Assembly: GCA_030549775.1 (NCBI GenBank)
Contig: CM060172.1
Coordinates: 8,109,861 to 8,173,860, forward strand
DNA length: 64,000 bases
From: Tamarix chinensis
Lineage: Eukaryota > Streptophyta > Magnoliopsida > Caryophyllales > Tamaricaceae
Direction: 5' to 3'
Shown: positions 11,293 through 24,740 of the stretch, piece by piece
How the letters are laid out: each line of letters opens with the position of its first letter
How positions within the stretch are numbered: position 1 is the stretch's first letter
Made by a program: the position numbers and the translations under genes
The notes under the pieces: generated by a model
What the model saw: the letters and a program-made list of their open reading frames with translations, nothing else
Told to the model about the DNA's origin: nothing
Database searches by the model: none

Positions 11293-13690
11293 ACCATATA
11301 CAATCCCAAAATAAAATGCACCTGGCCACTATTTTAACTGGTGGATCGGTAAATATCCTACCTATGGGCCCGACTCAATGATCTTCCACTTTAAATGATT
11401 AGTATTTTATTTGTATTGTATTTTCCATGTAACACCCATCCAGACATGGAAAACCCAATGGAAACTCCCTACCTACTATCACTTGCCCAACCCAGACTTC
11501 CTAAAAATCCTATCCCTTGACCAGGAACATCCACACCCTCCAAAACTCTAGGGACCCCCAAAAATTTTTCCACCAACCTCATAGTGAACATAGCTACCTA
11601 ATATACATGGGTCAAGGTCCACTTCCCTTTTCCCTTGAAACCCTAATTTGGCATATGTATCCCTTTCCTCTCCTCCCCTTACTTATCCCACATCTCCCCT
11701 GACTCAAACAGAATCACCATACTCACTGGAACTCCAAACCTCACAACTGAACTCCTCATCTCATACATGTAATAATGAAATTCTAGGTAATCACCCCCGA
11801 AAACCCTAATATTCCCCCTTTTTCTTCCATACCCCCTTCTTTTATATAAATTTACCCTTCATTTAGGTTGAATCACACACTCCATGTGGTACATCCCTCA
11901 TCATAACACTAATGTTCGACAAACTTCCACAATCTTTCCCCACAACACAGCCTATCCTTAAGGTTGTTCCCCAAAAACCTTAGTTTATATTCCCCTACAC
12001 CATCCCATCAACCCATGTACCAACACTTCCCCAAGTACACTAACCACCTTAAGAGCACTTTCCTCCCCATGGTTAACCTCCAAACAAGATTTCCCCATGT
12101 AAAGTACACACCCCTCATCAAGGCTCACACTCTCTATGTAAGTTTTTACCCTAACCCCTCATATTATTATTTCTCCTTTTATTTACTCTACCATATTTAA
12201 TGAGGTAATGAGGAAATTTTCTACATGTCACTTCACTCACTCCACTGTCTTTATTTTCTTTAGTTCCCCATGGCCACTGAAGTCCCATCTATGGCATCTA
12301 GGCATACATATATTAATGTTTTAACCATACACAATGATATGACCAACTATATCAATTTTTAACCATGCATACAACAAAAAATTTAAATCATCCTTACCAT
12401 GCCTTAGCCCCTTGCAAGCTAAGCTTCACAATATGTATTAGTTCACAAACACATATATTTATACGCAACATACAAATACACCAATTACACATAAAAGACT
12501 TACAACATAACCTAAATCTTAACTATATCCTTATCTAGTTAGGCTCCGGCTTGAAGCAAGAATCATATGCCTCTTCACGGAAAATGTTTATTCAATACCT
12601 ATAATGAGAGAATCAACTAGGTCATTTCACTTTCTACCTACCTATTTTTCCTTTTTCCTTATATTCTCAACCAAAATACTGATATTGAGAGGAATACTAA
12701 TACTAATACTAATACTAATGTTAATGCTAATACTAATACTAATACTACTATTACCACTAATAATAATATTAAATTATTAAAATAAAATACACTATATAAG
12801 TAAGATAGAGAAGGATGTAACCGAAAAGGACCTGGTAGGTAAGGTTGGAGGTGGTGGCCTAGTGGCAACGGTACTTGAGAGGAAGAGAGGAAGAAAGGAG
12901 ATGGGAGAAAGGGAGAGGTGGAGGTGTTCGTGTGGATAGGGGTCTTTCTTTATAGGAAGGAAGGAAGGGAGGGTGGTGAGATTAGTGATGGCGGTGTCAT
13001 AGGGTGACGCTAGTGGTGGTACAGGGTGCAAAAGTACAGCTCAAGCTTCCCACTTTACACAAGTGGGTGAGGAAAGGAAGGAAAGGTGATGGACTAGGAG
13101 GATGTAGGTTGATGTAGGGAAGAGGATAGGAGGGAGTGGATAAGGCGACATATTCTTATGGCAATGATGGTGATGTCTTATTGGGAGATGGGAGTAAGAG
13201 AGATAAAGGGTGGATCGGGTAGAAAAGAGGAGAGCGAAGAAGGGAATGGTGTTTTTTTATAATATTAGTGGAGGGAGTATATGGATAAGGAAAGGAAGAA
13301 GACATGGTGGTTGGTGGCATCCATTCGATGTGTAGGCTGATATGACTGCATAGGGGGGAACAATGGCAGGGTAAGTTTATAGGGGTAGGGGAGTAGGTGA
13401 AGGAGAGGGAGTTCACAGGGGAGAAGGATATGTAGGGGAAGTGCCTACTGTAGGTCCTATAGGCTCAAAAGAGGAAAGGAGGAGGAAGAGAGGGGAGGGG
13501 AGGCTGCGGATTTGCAACAGCATGCAAGTGCTGCTCAGGCAAAAGGAAGAAGACGTGGGTAGAAAAGGAAAGGAAAAAAAGAGAGGCACAGAAAGGGAAA
13601 AGAGGGAGGGGTCATATGCATTGGGATGCTACCTAGGGAGAGAAAAGTAAAAGATTAATTACACATGATTAATATTTTATAATTAAGGTT
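11288..13690 (-). repeat. LTR A, 5' part (continuation after element B)
   Basis: Minus-oriented LTR sequence. It starts within an ACCGGT/CCACTATT unit (11290-11355), followed by AATGATTAGTATTTTA and a region of AACCCTAAT phrases. It then has a TAGTTAGGC...GAAGCA segment (12530-12600) that corresponds to 27870-27910 in LTR D, then the ACT/AAT microsatellite (12693-12780), then a purine-rich stretch (12830-13650). The same order as LTR D supports one LTR. The true left end (TGTAATACCCC on the minus strand) was not found. That it belongs to LTR A is inferred from orientation and phase. Confidence 0.6.
12693..12780. repeat. Imperfect AAT/ACT trinucleotide microsatellite in LTR A
   Basis: Runs of TACTAA and AATAAT triplets at the LTR position where LTRs D and J also carry AAT/ATT repeats. 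Confidence 0.85.
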
Positions 13691-14523
13691 AGCTTCGGTG
13701 AAAAACTCCCCATGGTTGAGAGGATCCTTTTCCTCAAGGATCAAAGTCAAGGAATTTCATCTGTAAAAAGAAGGAATCTTCCCAACTAGAATCATGGGGA
13801 CCCAAGTTATACTACTCTGTCAATAGTTAGGTAGTAGCTTGATTTTTCCTTTGAAATATTTTTATCTAAAAACATAAGGGGATTAACTAAAGGTTGGATA
13901 GAGGGTCCAATTTTAATAGATAGTGCCTTCCCCTTTTTGAGAAAGTGCTAACTCTTATATGCTAGAAATAGAACATGGACATGTGGAGTTGTGATGTCTT
14001 GTTGCTTTAACACTTTCAAACACAAGTCACCTCTACTATTATGTGTCCTATAGGAACCTTCCTATATAAAATTTCTTAGGTCTTATATCTAAATCATATA
14101 AGACCTAACTACATGTAATGAATTAAAAATCAAATAGAAGAATGTACTATACGATGTACAAACTAATGAGGGAACCAAAATTATAAAACTTCATTTTTTT
14201 TTATTATCATGTTAAGCAGTAAAAAATCAAACTTATTATAGGCTAAGCCAAAAATCTAATACCAAATAGAGTTGTGACATCTAACATGCTTTGCTTGTGT
14301 TCATCACCACATGACCTAGTCATGTTCTCCTTATTTCTTTTCATCATTATTTGTTCCTATTCGATATGAATGGGTCTCTTAACACTACCAACTCATTCTC
14401 ACCGCAAAACTCTCTCTCTCTCTCTCCCTCCACCATTCCAAATCTTCTTAGCCTCTGCACATAGGCTTGAATCTCAACAAATCCAAGGGAGATAATGAAG
14501 TAGTGACTTGTGTATGGGTTTCT
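13690..14523. other. Unassigned AT-rich stretch
   Basis: No coding motif, LTR end or structural RNA was recognised on either strand. A short CT run (14410-14427) lies within it. It could be the decayed start of LTR A, a piece of an unrecognised element, or the original flank. Confidence 0.5.
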
Positions 14524-14895
14524 TGTAACACCCCCATTTTTCATTACTTAAAAAATTAATTTTTAATACATTTGTGAAAGTGACATATGAAAACTATCAT
14601 ATAAAAAATAGGTTACTATCGCCACATTTAACTTAAGATAGATATTCCATCCTTTGTTAAATGTTAATGATAATGGCGAGGATCGAAATCAACATAAACA
14701 CATCAGAAATAGAGTGCATAAATAGCATAAAAAATAAGAAATTTAAGATTTACAGCCAAGGTTGTAGCAAGCCTCAAACCAATATGAAATAAAAGGAGAA
14801 ATAAAACCAATGAAAGGGGAACTATGATAGGGTCATGGTCTATAAGGATCCTCAAAAGAGAAAAACACATTTAAATATCTAGCTCTTGGATGTCC
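14524..14895 (-). repeat. LTR fragment H1 (3' end, minus orientation)
   Basis: It starts TGTAACACCCCC on the plus strand, the complement of a GGGGGTGTTACA end. At 14624-14664 it has the U5 hairpin, flanked by CGCC, the complement of the GGCG that follows the hairpin in the other LTRs. Only about 370 bases remain before the next LTR end begins. Confidence 0.7.
14624..14664 (-). other. U5 hairpin of LTR H1
   Basis: The arms ACATTTAAC and GTTAAATGT form nine perfect pairs around a 23-base loop, 99 bases from the LTR end. The arm sequence is unlike any other LTR in the window. Confidence 0.75.
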
Positions 14896-15574
14896 TATAA
14901 CACCCCATAATTTTAAACCAATGTTTCTTAATATAATGCAAAAATGTAAACAAAAACCGAGGAATATTATTGCGACATCTACCATGGGAGAGGTGTGATA
15001 AGCACCTAACACATGTTTGACGCAAGCAAAAAAGGACAAAGATAAAGTGCATGATCTAAAAATAGTAATAAGAAGAAGGGTGATAATGATATAGATGAGA
15101 GACAAATTTACAACTAACAAATACAAGAAACAAAGCTAAGAGCTTATATAACTAAAAAGAATAAAAAAAACATCCTAATATAGTGGGTTCTAAGTCGGTT
15201 AGCCTAGCTCTTCACTGAACAGAAATATAAATCTCAATATCCAAGCAATAACTAGCTACTGACATATGTTATTAACCTTAATATACTCCACTTAAGAATC
15301 ACAAATATCCAAATTATCCTCTTCCTAACAAAAAAAAGATGGATCATTATAGTGACCTTATAAATATAGTATCACCATAATAAAGTACTGGTAAAACAAA
15401 CTGTTTAAAACATGGTAAGGGTTTTTGCTACATATTGAGGTCATATAATAACATGGTATATGATAATAAAGACCATATATTGGACAGCTGGATTGTTCTC
15501 TCCTCTCTCATTCTTCCATGGCAAATATAAGAAGATTTCTTAACACTGGGAAGAGCCAATGGCTACAATATAGT
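14896..15574 (-). repeat. LTR fragment H2 (3' end, minus orientation)
   Basis: It starts TATAACACCCC, a C-to-T-decayed LTR end in the same orientation as H1. Past about 15130 no family block is recognised. The extent up to LTR C is an assumption. Confidence 0.45.
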
Positions 15575-17992
15575 TATAATACCCCAAATTTTAGTTAATC
15601 CTAATTCCTAGTGATTAATGCACTAAAATAATTCTAATCTCAAGAAATTTATATTTTTATCCTAACCTAATTTCCTAATCCTAAATTTTAACTTAACCCT
15701 AATCCTTATTCTAGTTTATTAATATTTTTAACCTAAAAGTAACCTTAGATGATTGATAATTTATTTGTCCTCAATACACTAATCAAAATTATTTTATTCT
15801 AACCTTCATTTTAATTCTACCTTATTTTCCTCCCTTATTTCCATTTTCCTTTTACCTTCTCATTTTATTTCCTTTTTATTTTCCCTTACCAAAAAAAAAT
15901 ATTTTCTCCCCTTCTTATTGGGTGAAACATTCTCCCCAAGACCATGCCTCTACCATGCATCCATCAACTACACTCTACCCTCATTATCACCCATGTCCTA
16001 AATTTGTGGGTACCTTTGAAAAAATATAACCTTGATTACCTTACCTATCTTCTCTCCTCTGTACAGGTAGTCAAGTGTGCATGTGTGTGTGTGTGTGTAC
16101 TTATAGACTTGATCATTTAATTCCAACCTTCTCATTTCCTTCTTATTTTACTATTAAAACATAACACCACCAACAAAAAACTTCTTCCTTTCTTCCTCTT
16201 CTTATTTTCTCCTTACCTTTCCATTACCAAAGCTCTATGTCAGCCCAACCACACCCCTCAACACCGTAGTTCACACCCTAGCACTAATCCTCAACACCAC
16301 GACTCACCCTCTACAACCAATCATCCCTACTATTACTTTCCTGTTTGCTTTGGCAAGTCCAAATAAATATTCCTCATCTTCTTCTCCACCCACTACCTTT
16401 GAAAGTCTTAGTCATTCCCTATCCCCAACCACTTGCCAATTGTACCATTTCACAGCCCTTACCACAGGAGAAACACAGTGAAGCCCTTCACCCCCTTCAC
16501 TAAAAAAAATTGAAGACCCCAAACCCTCTTCGGAAAAAACCAATGAAGAACCATAATCCACTTCAACAAAATAAATAAATAAAGACCCTCACTCCCTTTT
16601 GGCAAAACCCACTAAAACCACCCTATCTCCCTTCAGCCAAAACCACCAGTCTTTAACCCAGAACTTGGGCATTTATAGCCATTACACATCACTTAGAAAT
16701 GAAAGAAAATTTCTTTGCTCCCCCATTTCTTTAGCATACTACACAGATCCTCTCCCTTTGTTACTTACTTTCTACCAAATTAAGAACTTAATTTGGTTTG
16801 GTTTGGTGTTTCTCTATTCCTTCGCTCTTCCTGACCTTGGCTTTTACTTAGTTATATCATTAAGCTATAAAGCTATTTATTATTATTTTTCTGGGTAATT
16901 ATCTAGAGGTTTCATTGGAGGTAGGATAAAATACATGGTTAGAGACTAGTACTTTTTTCAATAAGGATAGTAGTCATAGTTAGTGTTTTGTGTTGAATGT
17001 CTAGTATGATTTGTGTGCTATTGTGTTGTTGTTTTCATGTTGATAATTTCATTTATATCAATATTATGATGTGGTGATATGATACTACATGATGAAAAGT
17101 GAGTAAGTTGAGAAGCATGTGATATCGTTACAATAATTTCTACATTGAAAGCCATAAGATAATGGGTATAATATGTGGTATTGTATTGTATCTTGGGTTA
17201 AATAAGAATTATAATTTGTAAATTATTATTTAAGATGTATGGTGATAAATGGAGGATTTGGAAATAATGATACCAAACATATAGGATTTGTGTCAAATAA
17301 GGATATTTGTTTATCCTTAATAGTATTTTGGTCAATATTGGTCTAATATGAAAATTCTAGTTTTTTAATGTTTTTAATGGGTTAAAATATGCTAATATTA
17401 TGATGTTAAATGTTTGGAGTAAATATAAATGGCATAGGTTCCATAAAATGACAAAATAGCCCAATTTGGAAATAGTAACCCTAAAATGGCGATGTTATTA
17501 TCCCATGTGCGAAGCAATAGAGTTAGAATATAAATTTAGGATTAATTGTTAATATTGGTATTTTATGAATTTATACTGAATTTAATAATTATAGGAGTAT
17601 TATGAGAAAATTTATGATGTATTAGTGAAATTGAGGTTTTGTAAGCATCGTAGATAGTAACTCTTGAGATATGATTATTATTACATATGTAACATGTTAG
17701 ATTTAGACCTTTATAATTTAGTTATGTTGATAATAATAATATTTTAGGAAGATTTAAAAAAAATTATGGTTGAAAGAGAAATAGGGAAGAGGTTATTTCT
17801 AAAATGTGAAATTAGGGTTTCGTAGGAAGTCTTTGGGCCTAAATCCTTCATAACACCCTTAAAATGTGTGTGGTTGTGCTTTAATTGATTCAATTATCTA
17901 TTTTATATATAAAAAATAATGAAAAATATATTAATCATTTAAAGTAAAAGATCATGTGAGTTGGACCAAGATGTTTTATGGATATGTTCTAC
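15575..17992 (+). repeat. LTR C, left part
   Basis: It begins TATAATACCCC (TG decayed to TA) and continues AAATTTTAGTTAATCC, parallel to the start of LTR B. It contains pyrimidine-rich and ACC-rich segments (15830-16560), and near 17930 it enters the array with AATCATTTAAAGTAAAAG and GTGAGTTGGACC. It stops at 17992 where the Athila element is inserted and continues at 39685. A GT dinucleotide run lies at 16076-16099. Confidence 0.8.
17988..17992. repeat. Left target-site duplication of the Athila element
   Basis: TCTAC. Its partner at 39680-39684 is TCCAT. Both are one C-to-T change from TCCAC, the sequence expected at this point of the LTR array (GTTCCAC). Confidence 0.65.
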
Positions 17993-19453
17993 TAATGAAG
18001 TTAATCCTCTAGTGCACGGATTTATTGTAACACTTCAAGGTCGAATCCTACAAGGACTCATAATTGAATACCAAAATTCATTATATTATCTATCTATACC
18101 ATTATGGAGTGAAAATATTTAGGTTGATAATGAAAATAAATATAACGACTAACTAAATATAGATTCTAAAATGGTAAATATAAAGCCTAGGATTAAACTT
18201 CAGTCTCTAAATTGGTATTTGACAATAAAATAATGATTTATTAGTTCGGTGGATTTGAACAATTGATTTAAATATATTCATTAACCTCTTTCAAGATCTA
18301 AGAACATATTTAATCTAATTTACAGACTACTTTCATGGCTAACTAATTAAATTAAACCCATTAAGTACCACCTATTTTATCATTCTTGGGAACTAAACGT
18401 CTACTTTCATGATCGTTTGAAATCCCATCCATATGTTAATTTCTGATAATGGTTTCAACCTTTCAGTTGTAAACAATATCTAAATAGGTTGGATTCTATC
18501 AAATCCGACTTAAAATGATCAACCCTAACTTATGAAACAACACATACGAACAAAATATACAACATATACTTTGATTCATCATATTAACACCAAAATGGAC
18601 CTAATTCAATCCTAGAAAAAGGAAATACTCACTTATGATTTTAAGGAAACATAAGAAATATAAATTGCATAACAGATATAATGGAAACCTGAAAAATTAG
18701 AAAGAAGAGAATGGATTAAATTATCTATGATTTGAAGAAGAGCAGAGTTGATTGTAGAGTTAATCATACACGAAACTTGTACTTAAATTCTAAAATTAAA
18801 CTAAGGAATTCAAGATATAATACATGAGGTTTTGCTTGGAAAAAGAGGGGAAAATCTCTTAAAAATGTCCTCAAAACCATGTGTAGAAAGCTGGAGAAGA
18901 AATGTCTAAGACAGAGGTTGCATCATTCATTAGAACATAGATAACAACTACTTCATGGCCATATAAGGTCTACACAGGCTAGTTGTGCAGCATTTTTAGT
19001 CTCGAATTGTTGCACATACTAAGTCTCAAATCCTGCACGGCTGTGTGGCAGGTTGTGTTGAAGGCTTTGCAACATGTTTGCCTTCGAATTAGGCTACATC
19101 AGGGTTGCATAGCTATGCAACTGGATATGCTAAGGCTATGCAAAACCATTTTCTTGTCTCTTTTGACTTATGTCAACCTCTTTTCAACTCTTTAACTTCC
19201 GTGACTCCTCCATAAACATGCAATATTGATTTATCTTCCTTTAATATCTTTCATACTTGGTTTTTTTCCTTAAATACATGCACCACTTCCTTGGATTTGC
19301 TAGTTCATTTGCAAATCCCTCAATAAGAAATCCTAAGAGAGCAGTAATGCAAACTATGGACTTGAACTATGATAAAATTCATAGTCCATACTAAATAAAG
19401 TCATAAAATGAAGGTGAAGTAAAATAAAAATATAGAAAATATTCAAGTTATCA
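17993..19453 (-). repeat. Athila 3' LTR, 1461 bp
   Basis: The plus-strand sequence TAATGAAGTTAATC...GTGCAC...TTATTGTAACACTTCAAG is closely parallel to 38262 onward and ends at TTATCA (TGATAA on the coding strand). The two LTRs match over their full length with many substitutions and small indels, including TGCACGGCTGTG and GCTATGCAAC phrases, so the insertion is old. The left TG end has become TA. Confidence 0.88.
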
Positions 19454-20145
19454 ACTTGCCATCTTATCTTTTTCTTGTCCTCAGTCAAACTCACACATAA
19501 AAAAATGGAGAAAACGGAAGGGTATTAAAGCCTTAGATGATAGGAAAAACTACATGAACAAGACATACAATTACAAAATCAACTGTATCATGTGTGCTAA
19601 TAGTAGGGAAAAGAAAATAAAGTTATGAATAGCTTTCAGTCTTGAATCTCAAATCAGCATTATCATGACACTCTAAGATGGTTTAGGGTCTTGTTGATTC
19701 TCATCCCTATAAGAAAAAGGTGGAATAAGGGTGTAGACTTCTTTTCTTTAGATAAATGTAAATGCTCTACACTCATGTGTTTTAGAGTGTAATTGTTTCA
19801 CTCAAAATTCTCCAAGCTGATAATGATCAACCATATGGTTACACACGTTCTCATTCTCCACCACTAGAAGAAATTATACATTACAAAAATCATGAGGTCT
19901 TATTAAGATTGTAATGGGCTCTAGGTTAAGGGTTGGATAATTCTAGGACTGTAGCTAACGGTCCAAAAGCTAGTAGAGCAGCAATTACAAGTATATATCT
20001 TAAAATTTGATATCACTAGCACACTACTCACACCCTAAATAACAACCAAAGCTCTTTGCTAGCATTCCTTTTCTACCCATTAAAGATCGAAGGCTTAATT
20101 CCCTACATCATAACTCTAATAATTTTATTCTTCTCTCTCTCTCTC

Positions 20146-20180
<35 letters not shown>

Positions 20181-21500
20181 TACTTTTTTTTTACTTTTGA
20201 AAGAAAAGAATAAAGCTACATTTAGATCATTTTCTTAACACTAGCTCTACCAAACACTTTTTTTATCACACCCCCATGCTTATTTCTTAACATACCTACA
20301 CCAAATATGTTAAAGAGTTATCACTCCCTAGTTTTTGATAAAGGAAAGGTAATAACTTGAAATTATGTCTGCAAGTAGGTTTTTGATCAGATGAACAAGT
20401 TTCAGGTTCAAAGGGGTTTAAACAAAGGGAAACTAATGTCATTTGGTAGGTTATTTGGCTAATGTATCTATAAAAAAAAAATCATGCGCCTCAATCATGT
20501 TAATGCATGCATAATTCATATGTGGTCTTGAAGAGAAGTAATGCAAGTTCTAGTTTCACATATCATAGGAAAAAACATAGTTAGAAAAGAGTAAGATTGT
20601 ATAAAAGATGGACAGTTTAAAAGGCTCAAATCTCACTAGTTTCTTTTCTACTAACCCTATATCCTATGTCTTGATCTAGATGGAAAAATCCACGAAGATG
20701 AACCACTAGAGTGCTAAAATAATAATTGGGTTAAGAGTCTATCATTTCAGTAGTTCACGCTTAAAACAATTTCAAATATTTTTCATTATACTTTCTTGCA
20801 ACCTATAGGCCTCACTAGTGTGTGATCAAGATATGTAGAGAATTCTATCATATTGTCATCATAGGCCTATCATTTCCCAAATTCTCTTTTTTTGGATAAG
20901 ATAATAAGAACAACAAATAAGTTAGAGGAAATAAAGTAAAGAAAGAAATAAAAACAAAAGCTTTGAAGAAGAAAATCACACCAAGGAAAAACAAACATGC
21001 TATAATATGTAAAATAAACACACTAAAAATAAAAGGAAAAAAGAAAAAGCACACCAAAAGAAAAAGAAAACAAAGAAAAGCAACTGAAATGGCAAATGAC
21101 AAACATACCTCAAACTCCCCCACGGTTATAGAACACGTTATCCTCAAGGTGTGATTTATCAATGAGTGGGGGTGTGATGAAGTGCACTCATTGGGGTGGG
21201 GGCAGATATTGCTAACCATGATTGAGATGCTATTGATACATTTGTCATATCATAGTGTTCATTTGGTTGATAAGAGCTACAAAATCCTAGATACATACAA
21301 TTTAGGCATCAAACATATCAAATTGGGCATTAATACACTGAAATTGAGCATCCTAAGAGGTGTCGAAGAACAAGAGAAAGCATATCAAATCAGGAATTCA
21401 TACACTAAAATTGGGCATCCTAAGAGGTGCCAGAGAAGAAGAGCATGTGTCTATGCCAAGAGATGGAGGCTCTAAAAGATGAAGCAATGATAAGTTAGTT
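19454..21500 (-). other. Athila 3' non-coding region
   Basis: On the coding strand the region next to the LTR contains GAGGACAAGAAAAAG, the GAGGACAAGCAAA-like phrase common just before the 3' LTR in plant Athila elements. No convincing polypurine tract remains; AAGATAAGATGGCAAG abuts the LTR. The rest is AT-rich with a CT microsatellite and an A/G-rich stretch (20880-21090). No protein is supported. Confidence 0.6.
20131..20180. repeat. CT dinucleotide microsatellite
   Basis: About 50 bases of TC repeats with three T insertions, followed by a T run. It lies in the Athila 3' region. Confidence 0.95.
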
Positions 21501-21524
21501 GCCTCACTAGGAATGTCTTGCTAC

Positions 21525-22450
21525 TCATGAGGAAGGGGTAGATTGACCAGGGCAAGGCATAGCGAGCAAAGGTAACCAGTTGGTACTTCTATTATCGATG
21601 AGAGTGGTAAAAGGTTTGTTGGGTAACAGATACCACACCTTCTGATTATAGAATAAGAGGAATTGTATCCTATCTTGCATAATTCGTTCTATGTTAGTGC
21701 AAGTTGCCAACACTAAATATATCATTTGAAGGTTAATGGGGATACATTCTACATTGTATCTAAGTTGGCTGACAATGTACATGATGATACCTCCTATGAT
21801 AATATCACCAGTAAGGCTACTAATAACATTATTTAGGTGATCTACTAGATCATACCCTCCATCAAGGGCATCATCTTGGAGCATACACCTTAGAGCTAAT
21901 AGCTCTAGTTTTCACATATTCCTTTAGCTTTCTCCAAACGAAAAAGTGTCTCTACTAGTAACCATTAGACGTAACTCAAGGCCAAGTTATAGATCAATGT
22001 GGCCCTATTATGGTGTCCACTATACATCTTAGGAGCACATCCCCTCCTTGGCATGGTGTTTTGAGTCTAGAATTATTAAGGATCCCATAATTAGGGCTCC
22101 TTAGTAAGTCTCAGACTAATAGTAGGAAAGTGAAGCAAAGTGCAGAATCTTCACAATGACATTTTTTTTAGACTCATTGAAGACTATAAAAGAAATGGAT
22201 TCTCCAAACCAATCAAAATGAAATGAGCTAAGGAACTCAAAGGTGAGTCATTTGCTGGTGTGGTTTGCTTGTGTAAAGAAATAGGCTAAACAACCTCTAG
22301 CTAGCAAATACTCAACATCTTCTTTTATCCCTAGTTTCTCATGATATGTTCAGTCGATCTATTGAGTGAATATATTATTTCAAGAAATGATTTCATTGTA
22401 GATTTCTTTGTCATATAGATTGGCGAACACAATGCCGTAGGGATTAGAGG
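21525..22450 (-). pseudogene. Athila accessory ORF relic (ORF1/env-position region)
   Basis: Minus strand. The segment 21884-21525 is open for 119 codons, with GGIIMYIVSQLRYNVECIP followed by INLQMIYLVL. Upstream, near 22290-22140, short pieces such as FEFLSSFHFDWFGE and SISFIVFNESKK resemble the conserved start of the plant Athila ORF-1-like accessory proteins. The location after integrase is where Athila carries its extra ORF. Function in the family is unclear (env-like in position). The identification rests on weak pattern recognition and could be wrong. Confidence 0.4.
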
Positions 22451-22679
22451 GTTGAATATTTAGGGATTTACCTTTACCTCTTGCTTGGCGCAGTTGTTGT
22501 CTTGAAGATTTCCCTTTATGTTCTGTTTGGCTCAACTTTGTGTGTGTCCTTGGTGTCTTTTTTGCATTTTTCTATGAAAATATGATGAGAAATCATTTGC
22601 AAGTGAAACTTTTCATGATACTGTTAATTTTGTTCAAACAAAATGCACCCCGGAGATGAAATTGTGAAGTAATTTCAAT

Positions 22680-23250
22680 AGAAATCAATCATTGTGCAAC
22701 TACCTTATGAATTGAAAAATAAATTTTGAATTTCAATTATAACATGTAGAGGAATGGCATGTAATGGAGAAAGAAATGGAAAATCTAACTAGTAAGGTAT
22801 TGCTCATACATCTTTGTGCTTAGCTCATGCAAGTGTATGTGCTGGGTGAAAGAAAGTGGTGGTATGTGTGGTGGACCTAGTGGTATGGAGGAGTGCAAGT
22901 GGTGGTGGTTTTAATTGAATATATCTGGAAGTTTGGTTGGTTAATATGAGTCGTGGTGGAGTTAGGATGAGAGAAGAAGAATAAGAGTAGATGGTGGTGC
23001 AGATGGTGTGCATGGGCAAATGGTGGTGCAGTATTGCAGTGAGGGTGTGTAGTGGTGCAATTAGTGGTGGAGTGTGCAGTGGGGGTGTGCAAAGTGAAAA
23101 TGGTTGAGTGATGTAGTGTGTAGGGTATAGTGATGCAAACAATGGTGTAGTGTTGTAGTGGGTTATGCAGTGGTGCTATTAGTGGTGGAGTGTTGCAGTG
23201 GGGGTGTGCGTTTGGGCGACGTGGGGGAGTGCACGAGGTGGTGTTGGTAG
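22680..23250. repeat. G/T-rich degenerate repeat (GGTGCA/GTGGTG)
   Basis: Repeats of GTGGTG, GTGCAGT and GGGGGTGTGC. One block of about 43 bases (GTGGTGCAATTAGTGGTGGA onward, from 23051) recurs near 23170 with few changes. It lies in the Athila 3' region and looks like locally duplicated low-complexity DNA, not a gene. Confidence 0.6.
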
Positions 23251-23339
23251 GTGAGGTTTAAAATGGAAGATGAAGAAGGGTGAGAGAATGGGAGTCATGA
23301 GCATGTGATTCATTTATTTTGTGGTGAAAGATGAAGTGC

Positions 23340-23720
23340 ATGGCTATGCGATAGCTGTGCGGCTAGGTTATGCAAATTTTTTGTCCATACTAAAGAGAGG
23401 AAGTTGGGGCCACGGGCGTGTAGAGTCAACATGGGCAGGCCGTGTGTGAAAATTATCCTCAACTTTGAACTACTTCATTCTACATCCATAGGTGTATGTC
23501 ACAGGCTAGCCATTTAGTTTCTGTTGTCTTGACCTGTGCTTCAAATTTTACCCAAAAATGCCATCAGGGTTTTGTACAGTCATGCAATAGGTTGTGCTAA
23601 GGTCGTGCAACCCTCTTTTCATCATGATTTTTGTTCCACTTTCTCAATCGGTTCCTTCGTGTCTTGTATTATCCATTGAATAGCTTATACACTGTAATGA
23701 GGCTTGCGAAATATTGAGAA
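23340..23720. repeat. Stretch sharing TGTGC/ATGCAAC phrases with the Athila LTR
   Basis: It contains GGCTATGCGATAGCTGTGCG, ATCAGGGTTTTGTACAG and TGCTAAGGTCGTGCAACC in the same order as ATCAGGGTTGCATAGC and TGCTAAGGCTATGCAA in the LTRs (near 19095 and 39325). It may be an internal copy of part of the LTR. Confidence 0.5.
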
Positions 23721-23829
23721 AAAAAAGTTTAAAATAAAACCAAAGTTTAAAAGAAGATAAATAATGATAAAAAAAATCACACAAAAACACGGGTGACCTC
23801 CCATGGAGTAGTTGTTTAGGGTCCTTAGC

Positions 23830-24740
23830 TCAACTGTAATATCTTTAATTTGATGGCAAGTTAGGAAGGGTGAAGGCTCCTAACTTCTCAATCAGAGATC
23901 CCACGACATATGGTTTTAATCTCTAACTTTTCACCTGGAAGGTTCCTATAGATTAACTCCATAATTCAATTGCTCCAAATAGATATACCTTTTACACTTG
24001 GAATGGTCCCAACCATCTAGAGCATAGCTTACCTGGAAAAGAGCTTTGGATGGGAGTTAAATAGGACTACTAGGTCTCCTCCTCTAAAATCCCTACAAAG
24101 AATATGTTTATCATGTCATCTCTTTGTTTTCTCCTTATATATCTTGGCACTTTCATAGGTATCTAATCGTAACTCATCAAGTTCATTGAGTTTTTAGTTC
24201 TCTCCATTCTCCTACTTCCTTCAAATCCAAGTGGATACTCTTAATAACCTAATGTGCCTTGTGTTCCACCTCAACTAGAAAATGACATGACTTTCCATAA
24301 ACCAATCAATGGTGTTGTGCCTATAGGAGTCTTATAAGTTGTTCTATAAGCCCAAAGAATGTCATATAGCTTTAAAGACCAATCTTTTCTCAATCTAGAC
24401 ACCATTTTTTTCCAAAATCCCCTTTATCTCTCTGTTTTTTATCTCTACTTGTCTGCTCATTTGTTGGTGATATGGTTGAGCCATTTTTTTAGCCACACCA
24501 TATTTCTTCAAGAGTGTGCTTAGAACCTTATTTGTAAAATAAGATCCTCCATCACTAATTACGGCTCTTAGAACACAAAATTGAGTGAAGATAACCTTTT
24601 GAAATAGCTTCACTACCACCTTCACATCATTGGTCGGAGATACCAATGCCTCTACCCATTTTTGATATGTAATCCACCACTATTAAAATGTAATTATTAT
24701 TACGTGACGATGGAAAGGGTTCTTTAATAGTAGGCCATAA
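23830..24740 (-). pseudogene. Athila integrase, catalytic core and C-terminus
   Basis: Minus-strand reading. From 24735, PTIKEPFPSS and NNYILIVVDYISK (with a frameshift before WVEA-type sequence) lead into VISDGGSYFTNK, with the second catalytic Asp, and [18 protein letters not shown], with the catalytic Glu (24646-24395). C-terminal pieces continue as [33 protein letters not shown] and RLKPYV-like sequence to about 23830, a typical Athila integrase end. The N-terminal zinc-binding part lies at 34003-34330, on the other side of the insert. Many frameshifts; dead. Confidence 0.85.

Noticed and set aside
20848..21219. Hydrophobic 123-codon open frame (minus), possible membrane or env protein
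   Set aside because: It is the complement of an A/G-rich tract; the Phe/Leu runs come from composition. No signal peptide or env motif can be defended.
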